The notes under the pieces are model-generated. The model was not told the origin of the DNA. It saw nothing but the letters and a program-made list of their open reading frames with translations, and did no database searches. A stretch of DNA of 64,000 nucleotides from an uncultured Hyphomicrobiales bacterium. GTDB lineage: Bacteria > Pseudomonadota > Alphaproteobacteria > Rhizobiales > Xanthobacteraceae. This document shows positions 40,479 to 48,992 of this stretch, in pieces. Position 1 is the stretch's first letter. Each line of letters opens with the position of its first letter. The stretch lies in the NCBI GenBank assembly GCA_903878085.1, contig CAIRGJ010000008.1, forward strand, positions 124,001-188,000, written 5' to 3'. Position numbers and translations under genes: made by a program.

Positions 40479-41624
40479 CTAGCCCGAACTCGCCAGCGCT
40501 TCGGCCGGGTCGACCTTGAGCGCGAGCCGGATGCCGAGCGTGCTGGCGGCAAGGCAGATCACCACCGTGATGATGAACACGATGCCGACGCTCTCGGGAT
40601 CGAGCACCAGCCGGCGCGGAAAATACGGCTTGAAGACAAGAACCAGCGCCAGCCCGGCGAAGTAGCCGAAGATTCCCATCGACAGCGCCTGCTGGACGAT
40701 CAGCCCGATGATGGTGCGGTCCGGCGCGCCGACGAATTTGAGCGTGGCGATCGAGCGCACTTTGTCCATGGTCAGCGTGTACACGATCAATGCGATGATG
40801 ACCGCCGAGACGATCACCAGAAGCACCATGATCAGCCCCTGCTGCTTGCGCGCCTTTTCGATCACGAACTTGCTGAGCAAGGTTTCCTGCTGGTCTTGCG
40901 TAAGCGCCGTGAGGTGTTTCCAGCGAGAAAGCGCCGCGGCGACTTCGGCTTCGGGGACATAAGGCGAGACCTTGGCGATGACGGCGTTGATCTGGTCGTT
41001 GGTTTCCAGACCGCCGCCGCGGGCGAGTTCGCGCCGCGCCGCCGGCGGCGCCGACTCGAATTGTAAGGTTTGCGCGTCGCGCAAGGTGATGTAGCCGACC
41101 GGATCGCCGGACGAAGTGACCTCATCGCGCATCAGGCCGACCACGGTGAACCTGTGGCCGTGGGTGCCGAGCGGCACTTCCTGTCCGAGCATGAGCCCGG
41201 ATGAACGATCGACGATCATTTCGTAATGGCTGCGTAGAATTTCGCGCCCGTCCGAAAGCTGGCGCGGTCCGCCGGGGCGGCCCGGCTCGAAGCCGATCAG
41301 GAACAGGCGCAGCGGTTTGTCGCTCACGATGGTCTGGACCGATTGATAAGTGACCGAGCCGGCGCGTTCCACGCCGTAGACTCGGCTGACCAATTCGCGG
41401 GTGTCGCCGGGAATGCGCGAGGCTTCCGCGAACGGCCCGTTGGTGCCGGCCTCGACCACCCAGATATCGGCATTGGCGGCGCGGGCTTGCCGCAGCGCGT
41501 CGTCGATCAGGCCGCCGTAGACGCCGGTGATCATGATCACGATACCGAGCAGCAGGCTCAATCCGAAATTGGTCAGAACGAAGCGCAGCAAATTGTGCTT
41601 GATGTCGCGATAAGCCAAATTCAT
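40479..41624 (-). CDS. ABC permease, FtsX/DevC-like
   Basis: A 381-residue membrane protein with the four-helix FtsX topology. A helix at about 16-38 is followed by a large periplasmic domain (about 40-255). Three helices follow, around 263-287, 310-335 and 345-368 (VLLVIVSAVIIALIVYTLTMDKVRSIATLKFVGA is the FtsX hallmark). It is an exporter subunit; the substrate is unknown. It overlaps the upstream adaptor gene by 4 bases. Confidence 0.9.
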   Translation of the reverse strand: MNLAYRDIKHNLLRFVLTNFGLSLLLGIVIMITGVYGGLIDDALRQARAANADIWVVEAGTNGPFAEASRIPGDTRELVSRVYGVERAGSVTYQSVQTIVSDKPLRLFLIGFEPGRPGGPRQLSDGREILRSHYEMIVDRSSGLMLGQEVPLGTHGHRFTVVGLMRDEVTSSGDPVGYITLRDAQTLQFESAPPAARRELARGGGLETNDQINAVIAKVSPYVPEAEVAAALSRWKHLTALTQDQQETLLSKFVIEKARKQQGLIMVLLVIVSAVIIALIVYTLTMDKVRSIATLKFVGAPDRTIIGLIVQQALSMGIFGYFAGLALVLVFKPYFPRRLVLDPESVGIVFIITVVICLAASTLGIRLALKVDPAEALASSG

Positions 41625-42796
41625 TTGCTTGGCTCTTTGACGGGCGCGGCCGCAATCTTGGCGGCGCGGCCGACGCGCAAGCCGCTGGGCAATGGCGCGA
41701 CCAACGCGGCCTTGTCCGGCACGCCGCCAGTAATTTCATAGCGGCCGTCAAGCAAGCGGTGGCCGAGCGTCACCTCGCGCTGCGCCAGATGGCCGTCTTC
41801 GACCGTCCACACGGTGCCACGATTTTTGCCGAGCCCGACGATCGCCGCCTCCGGCGCCAGCAGCGCCTGAGGAAGAGTGACCGTCGCGATATAGACCTCG
41901 GCCTGCTCGCCCAGATGAAAGTCGGCCGGCAAAGCATCGAACGCGATCGCAACTTTCCGCTCTTCGTTGACGCGATCGCTTTCCGGCTCGATGCGGGCAA
42001 CCTTGCCGGCAAACCGCTGGTTGGGCCGCGACCGCAAAACGATTTCGGCAGGCTTGCCGACCGTGATCTCGCCGGCCTTGCTCTCGTCGATATAGGCGAG
42101 CACCCAGACCGATTTCGGATCGATCAGCGTAAACACCGCCTCGCCCGCGCCGAGCGCGGAACCAAGCTCCTTCAGCCGGGCCGTCGCCATCGCGTCGTAC
42201 GGCGCGACGAGCGTGTGGAAATCCAGTGTCGCGGTTTCCTGTTGCAGTTGCGCCTTGGCGTCGCCGATGGCGGCGCGCGCCACCGCGACATCGCTCGCGG
42301 CCAGGTTCACGTCGGCTTGGGCTGCGTCCTGCGCGGTCTTGGCGGTCTCGGCCGACTCGACCGATGTCGTGCTGCTTTGCACCAGTTTTTGCCGGCGTTC
42401 GCTGATGGTGGAGGCGTTGGCGTGGTTGGCTTGCGCCTTTTGCACATTGGCCTGCGCACGCTGCAAGTTGGCGTCGGCCTGTTCGGTGGCGGCCTTGGCT
42501 CTGGCGGCGCGGGCGGCCTGTTCGCGGTCATCGAGACGGGCCAGAACCGTGCCTTTGGTCACGCGGTCGCCGACATCGGCGCGCAATTCGACCAGGACGC
42601 CGGCAACCTTGAAGCCAACCTTGGAGGTGACGCGCGCCTCGACCGTGCCGAGACCGAATACTTGGACCAATACGTCACGCTCAGGCTGTGAGACCTGCAC
42701 ATCGAGCGCACGGAAAAGCACTATCCACGCAATCGCCCCGGCCGCCACGACCAGCGCGAGGACGGCAGAGATCGTCACGAGGCGTCCACGGCTCAT
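41621..42796 (-). CDS. Membrane fusion (HlyD/DevB-like) adaptor of the ABC operon
   Basis: A 391-residue periplasmic adaptor. N-terminal membrane anchor (about 8-30), lipoyl halves around a long helical hairpin (about 85-180, Ala/Gln/Lys-rich), then beta-barrel and membrane-proximal domains (VWVLAYIDESKAGEITVGKPAEI). With the next two genes it makes a DevBCA-like export system. ATG 42796 preferred over GTG 42805 because a GGAAGG lies 10 bases upstream of the ATG. An FNR/FixK-like box lies about 75 bp upstream. Confidence 0.88.
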   Translation of the reverse strand: MSRGRLVTISAVLALVVAAGAIAWIVLFRALDVQVSQPERDVLVQVFGLGTVEARVTSKVGFKVAGVLVELRADVGDRVTKGTVLARLDDREQAARAARAKAATEQADANLQRAQANVQKAQANHANASTISERRQKLVQSSTTSVESAETAKTAQDAAQADVNLAASDVAVARAAIGDAKAQLQQETATLDFHTLVAPYDAMATARLKELGSALGAGEAVFTLIDPKSVWVLAYIDESKAGEITVGKPAEIVLRSRPNQRFAGKVARIEPESDRVNEERKVAIAFDALPADFHLGEQAEVYIATVTLPQALLAPEAAIVGLGKNRGTVWTVEDGHLAQREVTLGHRLLDGRYEITGGVPDKAALVAPLPSGLRVGRAAKIAAAPVKEPSK

Positions 42797-42870
42797 GGTA
42801 TCCACGCCTTCCCGTAAAATGCGGCAATTGCCTTTGCCTAGATATTTTAAGGCGGATCGCGCCGATCGTA

Positions 42871-42884
42871 CTGATTTACATCAA
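42871..42884. promoter_or_regulatory. FNR/FixK-like box, one mismatch
   Basis: CTGAT-TTAC-ATCAA against the consensus TTGAT-N4-ATCAA. It lies 75 bp before the adaptor start (minus) and 199 bp before the DUF3309 start (plus). No convincing -10 could be placed, so which side it controls is unclear. Confidence 0.5.
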
Positions 42885-43082
42885 GAGCGGCTGGCAAGCC
42901 CGTGGGCGCCCCAATCAGGCGCTACCGCAACTCCGACATCGTCGAAGGCGGCCAAAGCGTAGTTTCTGACGCGGAACTTCTTGCCCGCAGCGCCGTTGAT
43001 AAGCGCCTCACTTATGCGAGGCCGGCAGCGGGCATGGGGCATCAAAGCGCCGCCGCCTATCGCAGCCAAGGGAGATCAAATC

Positions 43083-43247
43083 GTGTCGATCGGAACCATT
43101 ATTCTCATTATTCTCGTCATCGCTTTGCTCGGCGGCTTTTCCGGCATCGGCGGCGGCCCCTTCTACGGCACCGGTTATTACGGCGGTGGCGGTTTGGGTC
43201 TTGTCGTCGTGATCCTGCTGATCCTCATCCTGATGGGCAGGCTCTGA
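43083..43247 (+). CDS. DUF3309 small membrane protein
   Basis: A 54-residue protein: a hydrophobic helix (SIGTIILIILVIALLGG), a Gly/Tyr-rich middle (GIGGGPFYGTGYYGGGGLG) and a second helix (LVVVILLILILMGRL). This matches the DUF3309 pattern. GTG 43083 has GGGAGATC upstream. DUF3309 proteins are small inner-membrane proteins of unknown role, often near stress genes. An in-frame upstream extension to 42981 is open but not family-like. Confidence 0.8.
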   Translation: MSIGTIILIILVIALLGGFSGIGGGPFYGTGYYGGGGLGLVVVILLILILMGRL

Positions 43248-43310
43248 GTTGTTCTGTTTCGCGCGATGAGGCCGGCGTCGCATGCGACGCCGACGCTTGA
43301 GCGCGATACG

Positions 43311-43622
43311 TCAGAGCACGCGGTAGACGCTCCAGAGCGACGAGCCTGAGACCACAAAAGGCTCGAGGTCTTTGCCCCATTGCTTGTGGGCGTCGATCTT
43401 GCCGAGGGCTTCGAAGAAGCCTTCGAGTTGGGCGAGACTTTCCACCGTGTGATTGACCTCGACGGTGGCCTCGCGCGCACCGACCGAACCGGTCAGCAGT
43501 TTGAAATCCATCTTGTCGGTGCCGGCCTTCGAGCCGATGTCGCGTTCCCAGCGGCGCATCAGGTCGACCACATTCTGTTTGTGCCCGAACCGGGCATCGA
43601 TCTGCCATCGTGCAATCAGCAT
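43311..43622 (-). CDS. Small conserved protein, dimeric alpha/beta-barrel-like
   Basis: A 103-residue protein: MLIARWQIDARFGHKQNVVDLMRRWERDIG...FKLLTGSVGAREATVEVNHTVESLAQLEGFFEALGKIDAHKQWGKDLEPFVVSGSSLWSVYRVL. The layout (beta strand, helix, strands, helix, strand) resembles ABM/ferredoxin-like dimeric barrels. ATG 43622 is preceded by GAGGAAAACGAC. It is the last of three minus-strand genes with a SnoaL-like and a CMD-family protein. Function unknown. Confidence 0.7.
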   Translation of the reverse strand: MLIARWQIDARFGHKQNVVDLMRRWERDIGSKAGTDKMDFKLLTGSVGAREATVEVNHTVESLAQLEGFFEALGKIDAHKQWGKDLEPFVVSGSSLWSVYRVL

Positions 43623-43660
43623 GTCGTTTTCCTCGGATGTGTGAAGCGGGTGGCGAAGAT

Positions 43661-43698
43661 TTACTCGTCCCAAGCCTGCTTACTCGTCCCAAGCCTGC
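43661..43698. repeat. Perfect 19-bp tandem duplication
   Basis: TTACTCGTCCCAAGCCTGC occurs at 43661-43679 and again at 43680-43698 with no spacer. The right copy is the end of the SnoaL-like gene (QAWDE-stop); the left copy repeats it beyond the stop. Confidence 0.95.
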
Positions 43699-44054
43699 AC
43701 GACGGTCTGGCGCGCGATCTTGCCGCCCTTGAGATCGCAAAAAGCGAGGCACAGCACTTTCATGCCGTCGGGATAGGCGCAGGCCTGGCTGAAGGCGAGC
43801 TGGTTGGCATTTTCGATGCTGGTCTCGACACGGTGCGTCATGGCGCGGCTGCAGATGTCGTCCCAAAACATGCCAATCGCCGCCTTGCCTTTCAATTCAC
43901 GCGGTTTGCTCGGCGGATTGTTGCGATCGACAATGCGCAACAGCGCATCGTCGGCATAGAAGCTCGACAGCATGTGTCCGTCGCGGCTTTCGAGCGCTTG
44001 CTTGATCGAAGCACCGGTCACCGGGTTGATTTTGGCTTTGGTCTTTGCGTCCAT
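43680..44054 (-). CDS. SnoaL-like / NTF2-fold protein
   Basis: A 124-residue protein with a cone-fold pattern: IKQALESRDGHMLSSFYADDALLRIVDRNNPPSKPRELKGKAAIGMFWDDICSRAMTHRVE...AFSQACAYPDGMKVLCLAFCDLKGGKIARQTVVQAWDE. Families of this fold are isomerases, cyclases or ligand binders; the substrate is not inferable. AGGAGG lies 5 bases before ATG 44054. The last codons are duplicated downstream. Confidence 0.75.
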   Translation of the reverse strand: MDAKTKAKINPVTGASIKQALESRDGHMLSSFYADDALLRIVDRNNPPSKPRELKGKAAIGMFWDDICSRAMTHRVETSIENANQLAFSQACAYPDGMKVLCLAFCDLKGGKIARQTVVQAWDE

Positions 44055-44133
44055 AGGAACCTCCTGATCGTTGCAGCCTGAGGGTGAACCCGCTCCCGGT
44101 CACGGGGAGCGGGCCGCGTCCGGCATGTTGGCG

Positions 44134-44619
44134 CTATTTGCCCATGCCGGCGGTCTTGGCCTTCTCGGCGGCACGGCGCAGAACCGTATCGGTGTCGCGC
44201 TTGAAGCCGTCGAAATCGACCTGCATACCGTTGAGCACGGTGCTCCAATGCCGCGCGATCGCGGCCATCGCCACCGCCTCGCCGATCTCCTGATCGGTCG
44301 CGCCATTGGCCTTGGCCGCGGCGGTATGGAAATAGACGCAATATTGGCAAGGCACCTGCGCCGACACCGCAAGGCCGATCAGTTCCTTGGTCTTGCCGTC
44401 GAGTTTGGTTTTGGGATTGAGCTGGATCGATTTGAATTCGGCCCAGGCCCCGGCGATGCCGGATTCCGGAAATGCCTTGAAGAACGCCGGCACCGAACCG
44501 AGCGTCTGTTCGATGTCGCGATAGGTCGCCTGCGAAGCGTCGTCGGCTTTGGCGATTTGGCCGGCGGCACCGATGGCCAGGACGGCCGTCAATGTGAGAA
44601 TGGCTTTCATGTTGCGCAT
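44134..44619 (-). CDS. Secreted carboxymuconolactone decarboxylase (AhpD-like) family protein
   Basis: A 161-residue protein. Signal peptide MRNMKAILTLTAVLAIGAAGQIAKA, then the CMD domain with a redox CxxC (Cys91, Cys94) and His98 in PCQYCVYFHTAAA, followed by TDQEIGEAVAMAAI. AhpD-type proteins are disulfide reductants or hydroperoxidases. A periplasmic location is predicted, which is less usual. GGAGAACGATC precedes ATG 44619. Confidence 0.82.
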   Translation of the reverse strand: MRNMKAILTLTAVLAIGAAGQIAKADDASQATYRDIEQTLGSVPAFFKAFPESGIAGAWAEFKSIQLNPKTKLDGKTKELIGLAVSAQVPCQYCVYFHTAAAKANGATDQEIGEAVAMAAIARHWSTVLNGMQVDFDGFKRDTDTVLRRAAEKAKTAGMGK

Positions 44620-44730
44620 GATCGTTCTCCTCTTTGCTCGGGGAATATCCCCGCTTGAGGTTCATGGGTAAGCCAAGGCCGCGCACGCCGCTTCGCCCTA
44701 ACGGGCCATTCTGATTGTGGCCCGTTCAGC

Positions 44731-46290
44731 TTATAGGCCGCGCAACGGCTTTTCGCGGCCGATCAATGCGGCCGCCGCCGCACGCGTCGGCAGTTCCAGC
44801 TTGAGCAACATGTTGGCGACGTGCCGCTTCACCGTGTGGTCGCTGAGGTGCAGGCGTTCGGCGATGGCCGCATTGCTCAGGCCGTCGGCGACCAAAGTGA
44901 GAACCTCGCGTTCGCGCGCGGTCAGCGCTTCGAGGCTGGGCTTGCGCGCGGTTTGCGCCCGCGGTTCAAGATGCTGCTCGGTCATGACCGCAAGCAATCG
45001 CAACGGCGCCCGCATGCCCTCGATAGCTTCGCTGGCGCGCTCGGCGAAATGCAGCGCGAAGCCGCCGATCAGATCGCTGACCACCCCGGACACCAGAATT
45101 TCGTCGGCGGCCGCGCGAGCGGCTATGCGCTCGGCCACGTGAATCGCAAAACCGGTGGCCTGCTCATCGTGAATTTCGATCTCTCCGGCGTGAACGCCGG
45201 CACCGAGTTGAAGATCGAGCCCCCGGGCCGCCTCCCTGATCGCGGCGGCGCAATGCACGGCGCGCGCCGGACCGGCAAATCGCGCGCTGATTTCCGCGGC
45301 GCCTTCACCGACCGGCAGGCCGTGGTGCCGCGCGACAATCTGTTTCGCGGCTTCACGAAATGCATCGATCCTTTCGCTCCACAGCCGGTCGCCAAGTTTG
45401 GCCGCCAACCGTTCGGGCGCGACCAGCCGCACGACCAGAATGGTGGCCAAGACCCGCATCTGATCCGGCGGCGGGCGCACGCCGGTGAGGAATTCCTCGA
45501 TCTCATCGACCACGCCGTCGACGTCGCCGGTCCAGATCGGATGATCGCGCCCTGGCATTTCGACAAAGCGCGCGTCTTTAATTTTTTCCGCCAGATAGCG
45601 GCCGCCGGCGATCTTGACCCGGGCATCGTCGGTGCGATGGATCACCAGCGTCGGAACGCGGATCGCCGGCAGCACCGAGCGCACATCGATCGCGGCGTTC
45701 ATGCGCGCCAGCGCCACCGCAGCAGTCGGACTCGCCGAGAGCCGCTCGTAGCGGCCCCACCAGGCCTTGAACCGCGCATCCTGATCCGGCGCAAATTTTG
45801 GCGCACTGGCGCCGGTGCCCCAGGCCTGCTCGATGCCGCGGACAAAATCCTCGAGGCCGTCGCGGCCCAGCACCCAGCTATGGAAATGCGCGTAGGAACC
45901 GTAGAGCACGAGCGCACGCGTCCGTTTGGGATGGGTTGCCGCAAAAAGCACCGACATCGGTCCGCCTTCCGAAGCGCCGAGCAGCGCGGCGCGGCCGCTG
46001 CCAACGGCATCCATCACGGCGCGCAAGTCGTCGATTCGGGTTTCCAACGACGGCAGATGGTGGGCGTCGACGCGGTCGCTCAGTCCGGTGCCGCGCTTAT
46101 CGAACATGATCAAACGCGCAAACGAGCCGAGCCGCGTCATCAGGCGGGCAAAGCCGGGGTCCTCCCACTGCACCTCAAGATTGGAGATGAAGCCGGGCAC
46201 AAACACCAGGTCGATCGGGCCATGGCCGACGACCTGATAGGCAATGCGGACCTCGCCGTTGGTGGCGTATCGGGTCTCTGGCAATGTCAC
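44731..46290 (-). CDS. Alpha/beta-hydrolase-cyclase-like-LuxR fusion regulator
   Basis: A 519-residue protein with three parts. First, an alpha/beta hydrolase (about 1-270) with nucleophile Ser107 in GASEGG, FDKRGTGLSDR, and His in PGRDHPIW. Second, a class III cyclase-like region (about 285-440; ILVVRLVAPERLAAKLGD, GLDLQLGAGVHAGEIE, RIAARAAADEILVSGVV) that lacks the usual FTDI metal motif and is likely non-catalytic. Third, a LuxR-type HTH (about 452-508; LTAREREVLTLVADGLSNAAIAERL). GTG start at 46290. Likely a ligand-responsive transcription factor. Confidence 0.8.
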   Translation of the reverse strand: MTLPETRYATNGEVRIAYQVVGHGPIDLVFVPGFISNLEVQWEDPGFARLMTRLGSFARLIMFDKRGTGLSDRVDAHHLPSLETRIDDLRAVMDAVGSGRAALLGASEGGPMSVLFAATHPKRTRALVLYGSYAHFHSWVLGRDGLEDFVRGIEQAWGTGASAPKFAPDQDARFKAWWGRYERLSASPTAAVALARMNAAIDVRSVLPAIRVPTLVIHRTDDARVKIAGGRYLAEKIKDARFVEMPGRDHPIWTGDVDGVVDEIEEFLTGVRPPPDQMRVLATILVVRLVAPERLAAKLGDRLWSERIDAFREAAKQIVARHHGLPVGEGAAEISARFAGPARAVHCAAAIREAARGLDLQLGAGVHAGEIEIHDEQATGFAIHVAERIAARAAADEILVSGVVSDLIGGFALHFAERASEAIEGMRAPLRLLAVMTEQHLEPRAQTARKPSLEALTAREREVLTLVADGLSNAAIAERLHLSDHTVKRHVANMLLKLELPTRAAAAALIGREKPLRGL

Positions 46291-46370
46291 GGTGTCGCCC
46301 CGCGCAGCCGTTGCGTTTGAAACGTCGCACGCAGCATAGCATGGCGGCCAAACCCCGGCAGCCGCCCCGG

Positions 46371-47867
46371 TTATTTCTTACGGTGCAGTTGCGACAGCTT
46401 ATCCAGCAGCGCCGTGCTTGCCGGCGATGGCTGGTAGGTGCGGATGAGATCTTCGGCTTCGCTTAAGCCCGCCTCGACGTCACAGCCATGCGACGCCAGC
46501 CAGATGACCGCGCCGAACTGGTCGCCGGTGCCAAGACGCAAAAGCAAATCCCGATAGGGCAAAGGCTCCTCCGGCTTGGGCCGATGAATGCGCGCCAGTT
46601 CCTTGTGCAGTTTGACCTGTGCGAAGTCACATAATGCCGGCGTGGCTTCGAGATCGAGCACCGGCAGCAGCCTCAACGCGTTCCAGGGATCGCCTTCGCC
46701 GCCGGACTTCAACATCTCAACCGCGTCGGCAGTGCGATGGTCGAGCTGGCGCGCGCCAGCCAGCGCCCGATCGTGATATTCCTTCTTGTCTTCGAAACTG
46801 AGCCACGCCCGCAAATGCGCCTTGGGCGTGAGTTGAGAGAAACTTTCGGGATAGTTGCGAACGATATGGCCCAATTGTTTCGGGTCGCGCAGCTCGGCCA
46901 ATCGGTGAATATCCCAATTGGTGCCGCGATAGTTCTTGGTCATGTTTCCCCACGCCAGCGACTCAGCCTCGCATGAGCAGTCGTAGCCGACCAGCCATTC
47001 CATCGCCGTGGCCGCTTCTTCGACGGCAATGGCAATGCCGCCATAGGGTTTTGAATCGGGCGCCGTCAGCACCAGCGCCGCGGCGCGCTTGCGCAAAAGG
47101 CTGCGCGCCTTGTCGCACAGTACCGGCGTCGGCATCAGGCCAAGCCGCCCGATGAACCCAAGCGGAAAGTCACCGCGATCGAGCATAAGTTCGGCGTCGC
47201 TCTGCCGCCGGTCGATTTTGCGAATACCGGCAAGAATATCGTTGAGCTTGGTGTCGTTGCGCGTATTGAAGAATGGCACCCAATCCCACAGCGGCGCGTC
47301 CGCCGGCAGCTTGGCGAGATCGTCGTCGTATTTTTGCAGCGCCAGCGCGACGCGCTCGTCGGCGGCGTTGCGAATTTTGTCGAACGGCACAATGGCGACG
47401 CAGAGTATGAAAACTGCACCCCAAGCGACGGCGCCAGCCAGCTTTGCCGGAATTGCGGCGCGCAGCGACGGCAGCAGCGCCCAGAAGCAATAGGCCACGA
47501 CCAGCGGCGGGATCGACGCCGGAATGACGAGCGGCCACAGATGCGGCGGCCGACCAGGCCTTGCGAGAAGCTCAAGCGCGGCGAAAGCGATAAAGCCGGA
47601 GGCCGGCACCAGGATCAGCGCCGCCATCGCCGCAGGCTTCGGCATATCGCCTTTGAAGAAGGCGATCAGCGTGATCACGCACAACAAAACCCAAAGGAAA
47701 ATGATTTCGATCGCGGCATAGGCCTGCGCGTAGCCGTTGCCAGCAGCATCGCTGCCGGCAAGATCGGACAGCGTCACGATCTGCAGCGCATAGAAAAATA
47801 GCGCGACGAAACTTAAGACTGCGGCCAGGACGACCGCACCCGGCGACAGCTGTTTGGTATCCGCCAT
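46371..47867 (-). CDS. Uncharacterised membrane protein with internal duplication
   Basis: A 498-residue protein. About five hydrophobic segments in the first 160 residues (15-33, 52-70, 78-101, 112-133, 142-160), then a soluble part. The soluble part is duplicated: residues about 210-310 and 368-473 share ALAG-R-(I/L)D-R---DA-x-ML, TP-LCD-A---L and a later Cys-x-x-EA pattern (YDCSCEAESL; HGCDVEAGL). The paired Cys suggest structural or metal sites. No family recognised. ATG 47867 follows GAGGGATC. It lies downstream of the TRAP operon behind a strong hairpin. Confidence 0.7.
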   Translation of the reverse strand: MADTKQLSPGAVVLAAVLSFVALFFYALQIVTLSDLAGSDAAGNGYAQAYAAIEIIFLWVLLCVITLIAFFKGDMPKPAAMAALILVPASGFIAFAALELLARPGRPPHLWPLVIPASIPPLVVAYCFWALLPSLRAAIPAKLAGAVAWGAVFILCVAIVPFDKIRNAADERVALALQKYDDDLAKLPADAPLWDWVPFFNTRNDTKLNDILAGIRKIDRRQSDAELMLDRGDFPLGFIGRLGLMPTPVLCDKARSLLRKRAAALVLTAPDSKPYGGIAIAVEEAATAMEWLVGYDCSCEAESLAWGNMTKNYRGTNWDIHRLAELRDPKQLGHIVRNYPESFSQLTPKAHLRAWLSFEDKKEYHDRALAGARQLDHRTADAVEMLKSGGEGDPWNALRLLPVLDLEATPALCDFAQVKLHKELARIHRPKPEEPLPYRDLLLRLGTGDQFGAVIWLASHGCDVEAGLSEAEDLIRTYQPSPASTALLDKLSQLHRKK

Positions 47868-47880
47868 CGATGATCCCTCG

Positions 47881-47924
47881 CCCCCGGCGTCCGTCATTCT
47901 ATGTCGCGCGACGGACGCCGGGGG
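47881..47924 (-). terminator. Perfect 15-bp stem after dctP
   Basis: CCCCCGGCGTCCGTC (47881-47895) pairs perfectly with 47910-47924 around a 14-nt loop. It lies 12 bp beyond the dctP stop and 14 bp before the next minus-strand start. No U-tract follows, so it may be a factor-dependent terminator or an mRNA 3'-end stabiliser. Confidence 0.65.
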
Positions 47925-47935
47925 TTCAAGGTGGG

Positions 47936-48916
47936 CTACATCTTCTTATACGCCGCGATCACCGCCTCACCGTCGGCGCCGGCTTTCTTCAGCCAATCTG
48001 CCGTCAGCGTCTCGCCGAGCTTCTTCAAGCCCGATTGCAGCGCCGGACTCGGCGGCAGCACTTTCATGCCGTGCGACTTGAGTTGATCGAGATACCAGCC
48101 AGCCTTGTCCTGCCACATCTTCCAGCCACGCGCTTCCGCGGCGACGCCGGCCTTGAGGATGGCGTCCTGGGTCGGCTTGTCGAGCGCGTCGAACGCCGCC
48201 TTGTTGACGAAGGTCATGTTCTTCGGGATCCAGGCCTGGGTGTCGTAGAAATACGTCATCGACTCCCACGCCTTGCTGTCATAGCCGGTCGCCGCCGACG
48301 TCAGGAACGACGTCACGACGCCGGTCGCCAGCGCCTGCGCCAACTCGGCGGCCTGTACGGTCACCGATTGCGCGCCGACCAGTTCGCCGATCTTGGCGGT
48401 GCCGACATTGTATGAGCGCCATTTCAGGCCCTTCATGTCGGCGACCGAATTGAGCTCCTGCTTGGCGTAGATACCCTGCGGCGCCCACGGCACCGCGAAC
48501 AGCAGGATCAGCCCTTGCGCGGCGAGCTTCTTTTCGACCGCCGGCTTCGAGGCCTGCCACAGCTTCTGGGATTCCGGAAAGCTGGTGGCGAGGAACGGCA
48601 CCACGTCGATGCCGAAGATCGGGTCTTCGTTCTCGTGCAGCGACATCAGCACTTCGCCGACCTGCGCCTGGCCGGTCTGCACCGCGCGCTTGATCTCCGG
48701 CGCCTTGAACAGCGACGCCGCCGGATGAACGGTGATGGCGAGCTTGCCGCCGGTGGCGTCGGCGACGTCCTTGGCGAACAGCACCAGGTTTTCGCTGTGC
48801 GGATTATCGGCGGGATAGGCCGCCGGCAAATTCCATTTGGTCTGCGCCGACGCAGGCTGCGCGGCGAGCGCCACGGCCGCGACGGCGGCCAGCAACAAAG
48901 TGCGGTGTAGGTTCAT
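47936..48916 (-). CDS. dctP: TRAP transporter solute-binding protein
   Basis: A 326-residue periplasmic protein. Signal peptide MNLHRTLLLAAVAAVALAAQPASA, mature TKWNLPAAYPADNPHS. KGLKWRSYN holds the family's arginine that pairs with a carboxylate ligand. GGAGG lies 7 bases before ATG 48916; the longer upstream frame overlaps dctM and is discarded. It delivers an organic-acid-like solute to DctQM. The divergent hydantoinase suggests a hydantoin, oxoproline or related cyclic amide, but this is inference only. Confidence 0.9.
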   Translation of the reverse strand: MNLHRTLLLAAVAAVALAAQPASAQTKWNLPAAYPADNPHSENLVLFAKDVADATGGKLAITVHPAASLFKAPEIKRAVQTGQAQVGEVLMSLHENEDPIFGIDVVPFLATSFPESQKLWQASKPAVEKKLAAQGLILLFAVPWAPQGIYAKQELNSVADMKGLKWRSYNVGTAKIGELVGAQSVTVQAAELAQALATGVVTSFLTSAATGYDSKAWESMTYFYDTQAWIPKNMTFVNKAAFDALDKPTQDAILKAGVAAEARGWKMWQDKAGWYLDQLKSHGMKVLPPSPALQSGLKKLGETLTADWLKKAGADGEAVIAAYKKM

Positions 48917-48992
48917 GTGTCGCCTCCGGTTCGATTGATGACAAGTCGGGTCGCGCAAGTTTGACGTCAGCCTAGCAGCAAATGAAGCAGCC

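Noticed and set aside
42981-43247. 88-residue version of the DUF3309 protein
   Set aside because: The extra N-terminal 34 residues precede the ribosome site and are unlike the family; GTG 43083 is better supported.
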